A stretch of 64,000 nt of DNA. Origin: Flavonifractor porci. Lineage in GTDB: Bacteria > Bacillota > Clostridia > Oscillospirales > Oscillospiraceae. The DNA lies in NCBI RefSeq assembly GCF_037572415.1, contig NZ_JBBHLB010000001.1, positions 62,001 to 126,000 of the forward strand, written 5' to 3'. Below the pieces are notes generated by a model, which had not been told where the DNA came from, did no database searches, and worked only from the letters and a program-made list of their open reading frames with translations. Position numbers and translations under genes: made by a program. Positions 24,677-33,466 of the stretch are shown here, in pieces. Each line of letters opens with the position of its first letter. Position 1 is the first letter of the stretch.

Positions 24677-26839
24677 ATGGAAGAAAAAAACAGACCTCGG
24701 CAGCCCCAGGAGGAGGAACAGCCCTCCGCGCTGTCCGATATGCTGGGGGCGCTGGGCTTCAAATCGAAATCTCAGCGTGCCGGCAAGCAGGAGAACATTC
24801 GGGACGGAACAGAGGAGGATGTTTCTCCAGATGGAGAAACTCAACTGGAGCGGGAAGTCAGAGAATCAGAGTGGGGCCGGGCGGAACAACCCGATGAACT
24901 GAGCAGTGTTCCCGCAGAGATCTCACCTAAAAAAAGCCCGCCACCCCCCAGAAAAAAGCGGCGCTGGATATTCCCCATGATTGGCGTTGCGGCGGTGGCC
25001 GTTGTGGGGACCGGATTCCTTTTCACGCGGGAGCCGGAACCACCCAGCCCCGATGTGGTGGCCTCCTATGATGGAAAGATCATCACGGTGGATGAACTAA
25101 ACGCCTTTATCGCAGTGGAAAACGCCAAAGAGCGGGAGCATATCATCTGCCCCACCCACGGCTATGACCATTCAAAATGTACGCCGGACGAGGAGTGCGA
25201 GGCCCACCCCGTCCACACCTTGGAGGGCTATCGGGAGATGGTTTCCAGGCTGGCCACGGAGCAGATGATCGTTTCCTGGGCAGAGAGCAGCGGGATCACC
25301 CAGCGTTCCGATGTGCGGCATGGGATGTCTGACCTGCTTAACGACGCCATGGTCACCCAATATGTCTCCCAGCTCCATGAGGAGAACATCTCCCCAGAGT
25401 CCATTTCCAGCTGGGAGGTGCAGAAATACTACGACAGCAATCAGAGCGAATACGCCGGAAAGACGCTGTCGGAGGTGGAGAACGAGATCCGGCAGACGCT
25501 GGCAGCGCAGAAGGACGAGGACTTTTTTGCCGAATATCTGGATGAGCTGAAGAAAACGGCGGGCTTGCAGGTAAACTTTGATCTGCTGAAAGTGGCCCAG
25601 CCTACACAGGCGGAGATCGACGCCTACTACCAGGCCAATCAGTCCTCTTATGAAACGGCCCCTGCCGCAAAATTCCGTGAGATCAAATTTTCCGGCGATG
25701 ATGCTGGATCCCAGGCCACCGCAGCCGGCCGCAAGCTGCGCTCCGGCGAGAGCTTTGACAGTGTGGCCGCCTCCAACGGCGGTGCGGTTGACGGCTCCAT
25801 AGAAAAGGGGGCCGGTCCGCAGGCAAAGGAAACCGCCTTATGGCGGTTGAAAGCCGGTCAAACCAGTGACCCCATTGACAACGGCGATGGGACTTGGAGT
25901 ATTTTGGAGCTGCAGGAGTTGTCCAGCGCGGGAGTGCGGCCCCTGTCCGAAGTCCAGGAAGAGATCACATGGACGCTGTTATCGGAGAATACGGCGCGTG
26001 AATATGAGACGCGAAAGACCGAGACTCTGTTCAGCATCCACAGCCGCCGTTACACACTGGGAGACTTCTATACCGAGTTTCAGGAGCTGTCTCCGGCCTA
26101 CCAGCGGCAGTTCTCCAGCTTTGAGATGAAACAGCAGCTTTTGGAGCAGATTATCGCACAGGAACTGCTTTTGGAGAAAAGCGGCGACGGCTCCGACACA
26201 GGAGAGGATCACAGCATGGAGGAACTTCGTATCCGCTATCTGGCTCAGATCCTGCATCAAGACGAGGTGGACGACCAGTTGATCGAGCCGACAGAGGAGG
26301 AAGTCCGCCAATTCTATGAGGAAAACCAGGCAGACATGGTCGTTCCCGCTACCTTCCAGTTAAATCTGATCTGGATCGACCAGGGAACAAACGGAGAGAA
26401 GAAGGAGGATGCCCGCACCAAGGCAAACAGCGCCCTGGACGCTCTGACGGGCGGCATGGACTTTGCCGCGGTTGCGCGGCAGTATTCCGATGACTCCTCC
26501 GCCGCCTCCAACGGCGGGCAGATCTCCGGTTCCTTCCACGCGGAGGATCTGGTCGAGCCGCTGGCGCAGGCCATTGAGCCGCTGGCCGCTGGTGAGACCA
26601 GTCCCATTGTAGAGTACGACGGCGGTTACTATATCATTCAGGTGCGGGATCGCACCGAAGAACGCCAGCAGACCTTTGAGGAAGTAGCCGATACCATCAA
26701 GGCCCATTTGCAGGCCCAGCAGCATGAGCAGCTGGAGGCGGATATGCAAAACACCCTGCTGGAGCGGGCCAATCTGGTGATCTACGACAAAACCCTGCGG
26801 CGGCTGGTCAAGGAGACGGAACAGGGGGCGGCATCGTGA
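24677..26839 (+). CDS. Membrane-anchored parvulin-type peptidyl-prolyl isomerase with His/Cys cluster
   Basis: 720 residues. A charged cytoplasmic N-terminus (1-92), one membrane helix (about 95-115) and a large external part follow the PrsA/SurA plan. This has a helical chaperone region and two PpiC-like domains (about residues 330-420 and 555-655; the second has YSDDSSAASNGGQISGSF). Residues 155-180 form a compact ligand cluster: H155, C158, H161, H165, C168, C174, H177, H180, not usual for PrsA and suggestive of metal binding. It folds exported proteins at the membrane. Its stop overlaps the next gene (GTGA), so it heads the operon that continues to HflK. Confidence 0.85.
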   Translation: MEEKNRPRQPQEEEQPSALSDMLGALGFKSKSQRAGKQENIRDGTEEDVSPDGETQLEREVRESEWGRAEQPDELSSVPAEISPKKSPPPPRKKRRWIFPMIGVAAVAVVGTGFLFTREPEPPSPDVVASYDGKIITVDELNAFIAVENAKEREHIICPTHGYDHSKCTPDEECEAHPVHTLEGYREMVSRLATEQMIVSWAESSGITQRSDVRHGMSDLLNDAMVTQYVSQLHEENISPESISSWEVQKYYDSNQSEYAGKTLSEVENEIRQTLAAQKDEDFFAEYLDELKKTAGLQVNFDLLKVAQPTQAEIDAYYQANQSSYETAPAAKFREIKFSGDDAGSQATAAGRKLRSGESFDSVAASNGGAVDGSIEKGAGPQAKETALWRLKAGQTSDPIDNGDGTWSILELQELSSAGVRPLSEVQEEITWTLLSENTAREYETRKTETLFSIHSRRYTLGDFYTEFQELSPAYQRQFSSFEMKQQLLEQIIAQELLLEKSGDGSDTGEDHSMEELRIRYLAQILHQDEVDDQLIEPTEEEVRQFYEENQADMVVPATFQLNLIWIDQGTNGEKKEDARTKANSALDALTGGMDFAAVARQYSDDSSAASNGGQISGSFHAEDLVEPLAQAIEPLAAGETSPIVEYDGGYYIIQVRDRTEERQQTFEEVADTIKAHLQAQQHEQLEADMQNTLLERANLVIYDKTLRRLVKETEQGAAS

Positions 26840-27741
26840 GCAATCCGCAAAATCCGAGGCTGGGAGCCGTGGGCGGTCAAGCCGTACTGGACGGCGTGAT
26901 GATGAAAGCGGAGGGCCGCTGCGCAGTTTCTGTGCGCTGCCCGGACGGGAGCATCCAGACGGAGCTCGTTCTGTTCCAGCCGTTGGGAAAGCGGCACCCC
27001 ATTTTAGGACTTCCGCTCATCCGGGGCTTTATCAACTTTTGTCAAATGCTTGCCTTGGGCCAGCGCGTCCTTTCCATTTCAGTTGTATTGACCGACCCGG
27101 AGCCGGAGCAAACAGCTTCTCACGTATCGGAACGGCTGTTCACTGCCGCTGTCTGGATATTTGCCGTTGTGCTGAGCGTGGGGCTTTTTATGCTTTTGCC
27201 CGCATCGGTCGTCAAGCTGGGAGGCCGGTTGCTGCCTTTGGACAGCGTTTGGCTGAAAAACATCGTGGAGGGACTGGTTCGGATATGCGTCCTGCTGACC
27301 TATCTGCTCCTGACCTCTCTGATGCCCGATATGCGCCGGACATTTGAATACCATGGGGCGGAACACAAATCGGTGGCCTGCTACGAGGCGGGAGAGCCAT
27401 TGACGCCGGAAAACGCCGCCCGGCATACCCGGTTCCATCCCCGCTGCGGCACCAGCTTTCTGTTTATGATGATCTTTGTCGGTATCCTGTTTTACTCGCT
27501 CCCAATCTTTTCATGGAACAGTGTTTGGGAGCGGGTACTGACGAAACTGCTCTTTTTCCCTGTGATTTCCGGTGTCGGCTATGAGATCATCCGATTCTCC
27601 GGGAGACATCCCGGCAATCTCCTGCTGCGTATATTGACTGCGCCGGGGCTGTGGCTGCAGCACATCACCACCAGAGAGCCTTCGCTGGAACAGCTGGAGG
27701 TGGCGATTACGGCTTTGCGCAATTCGCTTGAAAATCAATGA
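26836..27741 (+). CDS. DUF1385 membrane protein
   Basis: 301 residues from GTG 26836, overlapping the parvulin stop. It carries DUF1385 hallmarks: GGQAVLDGVMMK near the start, YHGAEHKSVACYE in the middle and TRFHPRCGTSFLF after it. There are about four membrane helices. The function of DUF1385 is not established; its conserved Cys/His residues suggest a metal- or redox-linked role. The stop overlaps the upstream ATG of the next gene, so production is coupled to both neighbours. Confidence 0.85.
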   Translation: MSNPQNPRLGAVGGQAVLDGVMMKAEGRCAVSVRCPDGSIQTELVLFQPLGKRHPILGLPLIRGFINFCQMLALGQRVLSISVVLTDPEPEQTASHVSERLFTAAVWIFAVVLSVGLFMLLPASVVKLGGRLLPLDSVWLKNIVEGLVRICVLLTYLLLTSLMPDMRRTFEYHGAEHKSVACYEAGEPLTPENAARHTRFHPRCGTSFLFMMIFVGILFYSLPIFSWNSVWERVLTKLLFFPVISGVGYEIIRFSGRHPGNLLLRILTAPGLWLQHITTREPSLEQLEVAITALRNSLENQ

Positions 27742-27752
27742 AGGAGGCCCAT

Positions 27753-29270
27753 ATGGGACGAAAAGAAAAAACTCTGCTCATTACGATCATTGCCAATGTG
27801 ATTTTGATCGCTCTGCGCTTTTTCCTGGCTGATCTGTCCGGGAGTGTTGGACTGGCCGCCAACGCATGGCACTCCATGACCGACGCCTTCGTGACCAGCG
27901 TGGTGTTCATCGGCCTGATGATAGCCCGGTACGGTGCGGAAAAACTGCGGCTGGCCAGCAAAAAGGTGGAGCATATCCTGGCGATCTTTGTTGCCGTATT
28001 CATTTTCTACATGGGACTGGAGATCCTGTCCGACGCACTGAGCGGCGAGACAACGGAGCTGCGCTATGTTCCCTTTGCGGCAGCGGGCGCTTTTCTGGGC
28101 ATCGGAATCAACTACTTCATGGCCCGCTATAAAATCTATGTAGGCCAGCAGACCGGCTCCCAGAGCCTGATTGCGGACGGCTATCACTCAAAAATGGATA
28201 TGTACTGTTCCGTGGCGGTGCTGGTAGGTCTGCTGGGCTCCCTGTTCGGGATGCCGAGCCTGGACAAAATCGCCGCCATTATCGCCATGGTGCTGCTGAT
28301 GATCGCAGGTTATGAGATCCTATCTTCCAACCTCCATCTGCTGCTCCATCCGGAGGAGGACACCGGCGCCGAACACGGCCACCACCATCATGGACTCCCC
28401 GGAGGCAAAAAGCTCTATGCCGGGATAGGCGGCGTACTGGCGTGCGCCTGGCTGCTCTCCGGCATCTATGTGGTGCAGATGGACGAGAGCGGCATTGTCC
28501 GCCGTTTCGGAAGCGTGGTCAATGACGCCGTTACACCAGGCATCCACTATAAGCTCCCCGCACCCATCGAAACGGTGACGCTGGTGAAGGCGGAGAATGT
28601 GAGCCAGGTAGAGACTGGCGTGCAGGAGCTGCTGACCGGGGATACCAACTTGGTCAATGTGAACCTGTCTGTCCATTACAAGATAGAAAACAGTGCGGAC
28701 TATCTGCTGAATGTCAGCAACTCCGAAGCCCTGCTGCAGTCCAGCGCCACCACCAGTATCCGGCAGATCGTGGGAGAGAACACCATCGACTATACCTTGA
28801 CAGACGGCAAGCCGGAGATCGAATCGAGCGTCCAACAGGCGCTGCAGGAGACGATGGACAGGAACGGGACTGGCTTGGAGATTGTAAGCGTCCAGCTTGT
28901 GGAGGCCGCTCCGCCGGAGGCTGTGCTTTCCAGCTTTGAGGATCTGGCCACCGCCCGGCAGGACAGCGTCATCTACATCAACGAAGCCACAGCCTATCAA
29001 AACACCATCGTCCCCCAGGCGCGGGCCGACGCCTACCAGCAGGTCGCTGAGGCCGAGGGCTACCGGGAGGAAACCATCAAGACCGCCCAGGGTGATGCCG
29101 ACCTCTTCTCCCAGCGGCAGGAAGCCTACGCCTCCTATCCCCGTGTGACCCGGTTCCGGCTCTATATGGAGGCCATGGAGGAAGTCCTGCCCAATGTGCA
29201 GAAGCTCCTGCTGGGCGGCAATGTCTCCGTCGACAATGCGGAACTCTGGCTGGGCAACGGTTCCAAATAA
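27753..29270 (+). CDS. Fusion of a CDF-type cation transporter with an HflK/SPFH domain
   Basis: 505 residues from ATG 27753, which follows AAGGAGG; ATG 27738 overlaps the previous stop. Residues 1-200 are a cation diffusion facilitator unit with paired metal-site motifs H40-x3-D44 and D142/H145-x3-D149. A His-rich linker (HGHHHHG) follows, then a membrane helix and a full SPFH/HflK domain (about 225-505) homologous to the HflK encoded at 30222. CDF proteins export Zn, Cd, Mn or Fe; HflK proteins form membrane cages that control FtsH. Joining both in one chain suggests metal-responsive control of membrane proteolysis, or placement of the transporter in an SPFH microdomain. Confidence 0.85.
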   Translation: MGRKEKTLLITIIANVILIALRFFLADLSGSVGLAANAWHSMTDAFVTSVVFIGLMIARYGAEKLRLASKKVEHILAIFVAVFIFYMGLEILSDALSGETTELRYVPFAAAGAFLGIGINYFMARYKIYVGQQTGSQSLIADGYHSKMDMYCSVAVLVGLLGSLFGMPSLDKIAAIIAMVLLMIAGYEILSSNLHLLLHPEEDTGAEHGHHHHGLPGGKKLYAGIGGVLACAWLLSGIYVVQMDESGIVRRFGSVVNDAVTPGIHYKLPAPIETVTLVKAENVSQVETGVQELLTGDTNLVNVNLSVHYKIENSADYLLNVSNSEALLQSSATTSIRQIVGENTIDYTLTDGKPEIESSVQQALQETMDRNGTGLEIVSVQLVEAAPPEAVLSSFEDLATARQDSVIYINEATAYQNTIVPQARADAYQQVAEAEGYREETIKTAQGDADLFSQRQEAYASYPRVTRFRLYMEAMEEVLPNVQKLLLGGNVSVDNAELWLGNGSK

Positions 29271-29309
29271 GCACCATCGAACAATTTCATCATTTGGAGG
29301 AATGATTTT

Positions 29310-30206
29310 ATGACAAAGGCAAAAGGCGCACCCAAGAAGACGGTTCTCTTTGGTATCGGAGCGGCGATCATTCTGTTGCTTCTGACTCTCGTGATCTATC
29401 AGGTGGACAGCACGGAATATGCGGTGGTCACCCAGTTTGGACAGCCTGTCCGGGTGGTGGAGGATGCCGGCTTGAAGATAAAGCTTCCCGATCCCATTCA
29501 GTCCGTCCAGCGGCTGGATAAGCGGGTGCAGGTCTATCAGACCTCGTCCATCGAGCTGCTGACCCTGGATCGGCTGAATGTCTCTCTGGACTACTATGGC
29601 ACATGGAAGATCGTAGACCCCATTCTCTTTTTGCAGACGGTGCGGGACAATATCGGCGCCGAGGCCCGACTGCTGGATGTGTTCTCCTCCAGCCTGAGCG
29701 TCCAGTTGGGCCAGTATAAGCTGGAGCAGTTGGTCAATACAGATGCGGAGAAACTGGAGCTGGACACCATGATCGCTGATACCGTGGCCTATGCCAAGGA
29801 GCGGGCTGCGGAGTACGGCATTGAGGTGGTGGACGCCCAGATCCGGGTCCTCAACTTCCCGGAGGCTAACAAGCAGAGCGTTTACGACCGTATGAGCGCC
29901 GAGCGTGAGCAGATGGCGCAGCGTTACCGCTCCGAGGGCAGCGAGGAAGCCTCTAACATCCGTGCGAACGCAGAAAAGGAGCAGCAGCTCATTTTGGCGG
30001 AAGCCTATCAGAAGGTTCAGGAGATCATGGGCGAAGGCGATGCCGAGGCCATCCGCATTTACGGCGAAGCGTTCCAGAAGGACCCGGAATTTTATGAGTT
30101 CATCCGCACTCTGGAAACCTACGAAAAGACCATTGATGGCAACACGACGCTGATCCTGCCTTCTACCTCGGAGATTTTGAAGTATCTCGGTGGAAGCGGC
30201 AACTAA
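29310..30206 (+). CDS. hflC: HflC-like SPFH protein
   Basis: 298 residues. One N-terminal membrane helix (about 13-30), then the SPFH domain (TEYAVVTQFGQPVRVVEDAG) and a long helix (about 200-260, AEREQMAQRYRSEGSEEASN) typical of HflC, ending with the IDGNTTLILPS segment. HflC pairs with HflK to enclose FtsH and limit its access to membrane substrates. It lies between two HflK-type genes, 39 bases after the fusion and 15 before the second HflK. No FtsH gene is in the window, so a host FtsH would be the partner. Confidence 0.88.
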   Translation: MTKAKGAPKKTVLFGIGAAIILLLLTLVIYQVDSTEYAVVTQFGQPVRVVEDAGLKIKLPDPIQSVQRLDKRVQVYQTSSIELLTLDRLNVSLDYYGTWKIVDPILFLQTVRDNIGAEARLLDVFSSSLSVQLGQYKLEQLVNTDAEKLELDTMIADTVAYAKERAAEYGIEVVDAQIRVLNFPEANKQSVYDRMSAEREQMAQRYRSEGSEEASNIRANAEKEQQLILAEAYQKVQEIMGEGDAEAIRIYGEAFQKDPEFYEFIRTLETYEKTIDGNTTLILPSTSEILKYLGGSGN

Positions 30207-30221
30207 CAAGGAGAACAGTCT

Positions 30222-31325
30222 ATGAAGAAATTTTCTCTTGACCAGCTGCGGGAAACCGTCAACCGCTTTTTCCTGCGGCTTGCGGCCATACCCCAGGGAA
30301 GTGGAAAGGGCGGCAAGAAAGAAGGTTCCGTCCGAAATGATCTGAAAAACGCTTTCCGGCATATCAACCCCAAGAAGGCTGGCCTGGGCGTGCTGGGCGG
30401 CGTGATTGCGGTCTACCTGCTCTCCGGCATCTATGTCGTCAATCCCGGTGAACAGGCCGTGGTGCGCCGTTTCGGAGCGGTACTGGATCAGACGGTGACG
30501 GAGGGCCTGCACTACCGCCTGCCCTGGCCCATTGACAAGGTGCAGACCGTCAATGTTTCTGAAGTTCGCCGGGCGGACATCGGAATGACCCTGCCGGAGC
30601 ATATCCACCAGCCCGATGACGAGCCCCAGGCGATCCAGCTGCTCACCGCCGATGAAAACATTATCACCACTCAGGCCATCGTCCACTACCGGGTGAGCAA
30701 TGCGGCAAAGTTCCTCTACAATGTGAATGGCAACAGTGAGCAGCTGGTGCGGTACAGCGTGGAGGCGGCGCTGGTGCAGCTCATGGCCAGCGTCCCGGTG
30801 GATAATATCCTCAGCACTGATAAGGTGGCCGCCCAAAACGGCGTGATGGAGTTGGCGCAGGAGGCGCTGGACCGCTACGATGCCGGTATCCAGATCACAG
30901 CCTTCAATATTCAGAATGTGGTGCCGCCCGACCCCGTCTCCTCCGCCTTTCTGGATGTGACCAACGCCATGTCCGAGCGGGAGACCTCCATCAACGAGGC
31001 AAACGGCTATTACAATAGCCTGATCCCCCAGGCCAGAGCAGAGGCCAACCGCATGATCTCCAATGCGGAAGCCTACAAGCAGGAGCAGGTGTCCCGCGCC
31101 ACCGGCGATACCGAGAAATTCCTCAGTATGCTGAAGGAGTATCAGAGCAATTCCTCCATCTACACGGCGGACACCACAAAGTACCGTCTGCTGCTGGAAA
31201 CGCTGGACAAGATCCTGCCTACCGTCAAGCTGTATATCGTGGACTCCTCTGACGGCAGCGTGGATGTGAAGCTCTTTGATCCCAGCATAAGCGGAGCGGC
31301 TATTACGGCCAATTCACAAGGATAA
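30222..31325 (+). CDS. hflK: HflK-like SPFH protein
   Basis: 367 residues. A basic cytoplasmic N-terminus (1-65), one membrane helix (about 55-80, GLGVLGGVIAVYLLSGIYVV), then the SPFH domain and coiled-coil helices. The region around the helix and SPFH start is clearly paralogous to the C-terminal part of the CDF fusion (both have LSGIYVV followed by a VVRRFG or IVRRFG motif). A ribosome binding site AAGGAGA precedes it. With HflC it would form a membrane complex; having two HflK versions allows two kinds of complex. Confidence 0.88.
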   Translation: MKKFSLDQLRETVNRFFLRLAAIPQGSGKGGKKEGSVRNDLKNAFRHINPKKAGLGVLGGVIAVYLLSGIYVVNPGEQAVVRRFGAVLDQTVTEGLHYRLPWPIDKVQTVNVSEVRRADIGMTLPEHIHQPDDEPQAIQLLTADENIITTQAIVHYRVSNAAKFLYNVNGNSEQLVRYSVEAALVQLMASVPVDNILSTDKVAAQNGVMELAQEALDRYDAGIQITAFNIQNVVPPDPVSSAFLDVTNAMSERETSINEANGYYNSLIPQARAEANRMISNAEAYKQEQVSRATGDTEKFLSMLKEYQSNSSIYTADTTKYRLLLETLDKILPTVKLYIVDSSDGSVDVKLFDPSISGAAITANSQG

Positions 31326-31357
31326 ACCGATGATCCCACAGGAGTGAATGCTTTCAA

Positions 31358-31765
31358 ATGGTAGAAATTATAATGCGGCGTGAGGTGGACGGAAAAATCA
31401 CAGAAACGGTACTGGTTTCTATTGATGAGGAGCCTCTGATCAAGATTAAGCCTATGGAATCTGTCCTGTCCTTTCCCGGCATAGAGATCCGATTAAACGA
31501 ACATATTGTTTACAGGGATGACAGGGAAATCTTTCTGACCCATCGGGAATTTGCCACTCTGTCCTACCTTGCCCGTCATCCAAAGTGGGTGTTTACCGCA
31601 GAACAGATTTACGAAGCGGTCTGGCGGGAAGACGGCGAAAACTGCGGGACAGCGGTTGCCAACATTATCAGCCAGCTCCGACGCAAGCTGACACCGGATG
31701 ATCCGAAAGGCGGATATATCCGCACAGTCATCGGCGGCGGATACAAATTTGAAGCCCCAGAATAA
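31358..31765 (+). CDS. Orphan OmpR-type winged-helix DNA-binding protein
   Basis: 135 residues. The C-terminal 95 residues are a complete PhoB/OmpR winged helix (LTHREFATLSYLARHPKWVF, ending GGGYKFEA). The N-terminal 40 residues do not form a receiver domain, so it cannot be phosphorylated in the usual way. It closes the parvulin-HflK operon and is followed by a strong terminator. It may be an autoregulator of this operon or share sites with the response regulator at 14455. Confidence 0.8.
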   Translation: MVEIIMRREVDGKITETVLVSIDEEPLIKIKPMESVLSFPGIEIRLNEHIVYRDDREIFLTHREFATLSYLARHPKWVFTAEQIYEAVWREDGENCGTAVANIISQLRRKLTPDDPKGGYIRTVIGGGYKFEAPE

Positions 31766-31769
31766 GTCG

Positions 31770-31800
31770 ATCCCCCGGAGCAACCGCTTCGGGGGATTTT
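31770..31800 (+). terminator. Intrinsic terminator of the HflK operon
   Basis: A 12-bp stem (31770-31781 and 31786-31797, one wobble) with an AACC loop is followed by TTTTC, a few bases after the winged-helix stop. Confidence 0.8.
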
Positions 31801-32347
31801 CTGTCGGTTTGCGTCGATAAGTTTTCCCCTTTTTGAGCGTATTTCATCGTAATTCCAAGGGGAGTGGAAATATACCAGTTACAATGGATCTATGGCAGCA
31901 TCTCCCCGAATACCATGAAATGAGGTGCAATATGGATTGTTTTTTGTGAGTATATGAGCGTTATTTTCAATTCGAGTTGAGCAGCTCTTATCAAACATTG
32001 ATTCTGAAAGCGAAGGAAGGAACCAAACAACGGATGAATTAAATATTCTGAATCGGCAAGGCGGCAGCAGCGGGCTGCCACAAGTTTAGAAAGGGGATGA
32101 TGTAGCCGCCTGTGTGCCGGCCGCGTGAGCGGACAAAGGAAAGAGGTGCGATTTGGGTGACACCATTGATCGCATTAAGCTGTTCTGCCGTCTGACCCAG
32201 CCGAGACACACCGCTTTTAAGACAAAGAGAGGGAGAAGCCCCCACCATCATCATAGTGGGCATAAACACCATACCAGGCAGAAAGATAAACCTCCTCCTG
32301 GTGGTGCTCCGCTAAATCTCTGCGGACTTCTTAATGCACAGACTGTA
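31801..32347. other. Gene-free stretch between the cargo and the sigma factor
   Basis: No frame here has a ribosome binding site together with protein-like composition. Frames of 60-137 codons exist on both strands but have odd, low-complexity translations. A strong terminator directly after it (32348-32393) implies that something is transcribed rightward through it, so a small RNA or leader transcript is possible. Confidence 0.4.
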
Positions 32348-32393
32348 AGAGCGGCCGATTTTGCGCATCAGCGCGAAACCGGCCGCTCTTTTT
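32348..32393 (+). terminator. Intrinsic terminator before the sigma factor gene
   Basis: AGAGCGGCCG (32348-32357) pairs with CGGCCGCTCT (32380-32389), extended by an inner TTTTGCGC/GCGCGAAA stem, followed by TTTTTC. No gene directly upstream accounts for it. Confidence 0.75.
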
Positions 32394-32431
32394 CTGTTTT
32401 ACGGTACCGTCCACGGTGCCGCTCTCCTCCG

Positions 32432-32465
32432 CTTCTGAAATTTGATTTTTCTCAAATTTCAGAAG
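32432..32465. repeat. Perfect 14-bp inverted repeat in front of the sigma factor
   Basis: Arms 32432-32445 and 32452-32465 with a T-rich 6-base centre. The arm sequence CAAATTTCAGAAG occurs again at 33361-33373, upstream of the PemK/MazF-like gene. It may be a regulatory or recombinase-binding site, or a leader hairpin. Confidence 0.55.
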
Positions 32466-32481
32466 AATGGAGGAACGCCGT

Positions 32482-32943
32482 ATGGCGAAGCATGATAAGT
32501 ACCACCCAGACTACTCGAAACTCTACCCTGGGATCGAGAGCCGGCCCGAGATACTCGCCGTGCTGAAGCAAAGCGACCGTAAGATGAAATACATAGAGGT
32601 AGACCTCAAGACGGAGCGTCCCGTCTACAGCAAAAAAGCTGGCCGCATCATATTCCGGCCCAGCCGGGAGGATTCCTTTGAACGGCTGTGTGAAGATGAA
32701 CACATCCAGTTTGCCTCTGATGATTCTTCCCTGGAAGAAGAACTGGCCCACAAGGATATGCTCCAGCGGCTTCGGAACGCCATGGGGAAGTTGGAGCATG
32801 ACGAGGCGTCCCTGATCCACGCCCTGTTCTATGAGGGGCTGAGCGAGCGTCAGCTCTCCAAGCGAACCGGCATCCCGCAGCGGACGATCCATGACCGCAA
32901 AAGGCGGATACTCGTCAAATTGCACAAACTTATGGAAAATTAA
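32482..32943 (+). CDS. ICE-encoded sigma-70 family factor (region-4 type)
   Basis: 153 residues from ATG 32482, 8 bases after GGAGG. The C-terminal half is a sigma region 4 helix-turn-helix (ALFYEGLSERQLSKRTGIPQ then RTIHDRKRRIL); region 2 is not evident, as is usual for the short sigma-like proteins of Clostridia ICEs. Such proteins probably direct RNA polymerase to element promoters. The shared 49-bp motif before two ICE genes is a candidate target. A comparable protein is encoded at 52687-53142. Confidence 0.8.
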   Translation: MAKHDKYHPDYSKLYPGIESRPEILAVLKQSDRKMKYIEVDLKTERPVYSKKAGRIIFRPSREDSFERLCEDEHIQFASDDSSLEEELAHKDMLQRLRNAMGKLEHDEASLIHALFYEGLSERQLSKRTGIPQRTIHDRKRRILVKLHKLMEN

Positions 32944-32957
32944 AAAAATTTCCGCTC

Positions 32958-32998
32958 AACCCCCTCGCTCAACGGCAAAGAGAGTGAGGGGGTTCTTT
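32958..32998 (+). terminator. Intrinsic terminator of the sigma factor gene
   Basis: A 13-base stem with one G-T wobble (32958-32970 and 32982-32994) is followed by CTTTCGTTT, 14 bases after the stop codon. Confidence 0.75.
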
Positions 32999-32999
32999 C

Positions 33000-33466
33000 G
33001 TTTCTCCCTGTGCAGCTTGAAAAGTGAATATCCAGCGAGTGAATAACATCAGCGGACAAGCCTCCAAAAGAGGAAAAGCGATGAGTCGGACGCGCCAAGA
33101 CCACCTGTGCGGGCTTTCCCGCATCAAAGACGGCCAAATAAGGTGCCCAGCGGTCCCCGTCCAGACGAAAGCAGCCCTGGCAAGCTGTTTTGCAATGACC
33201 TTGTCCGCCCACAATGGTACCCCTGCCCAGCCACAGCCTCAAGCAATGGGGGCAGCTCGGAGAGATCCTCGGAGGGGTGAGATTCCCGGAGCGCGGCGCC
33301 AGCTGCGGTTCACTTGACTGCCCATGGCCTGGGAAGTAGTGTCGAATAGGGCCAATGATACAAATTTCAGAAGCGGCGGGGGCCGCATTCCAGCAAAGAG
33401 TTAGTCATACTTTTGCACGCACTGGAGCGGCCCCCGTTTTTGCTCAGAAGTAAGGAGGCAAAAAGG
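33000..33466. other. Gene-free leader region of the PemK/MazF-like gene
   Basis: No gene is supported. Near its end CGGGGGCCGC (33377-33386) pairs with GCGGCCCCCG (33427-33436), followed by TTTTTG, and the enclosed loop contains a GCAAA...TTTGC stem. This branched terminator-like structure lies only 15 bases before the ribosome binding site of the next gene, so it may attenuate that gene. A copy of CAAATTTCAGAAG lies at 33361. Confidence 0.45.

Noticed and set aside
28320..30836. 838-codon open frame on the minus strand across the CDF-HflK and HflC genes
   Set aside because: It is antisense to two well-supported genes, has no ribosome binding site, and its translation is rich in His, Gln and Leu as expected for reverse-complement coding DNA.
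32039..32566. Frames on both strands in the gap before the sigma factor (for example 32153-32566 plus, 32039-32272 minus)
   Set aside because: The plus frame runs through a strong terminator and the 14-bp inverted repeat; the minus frame has no start signal. Neither looks like a protein.
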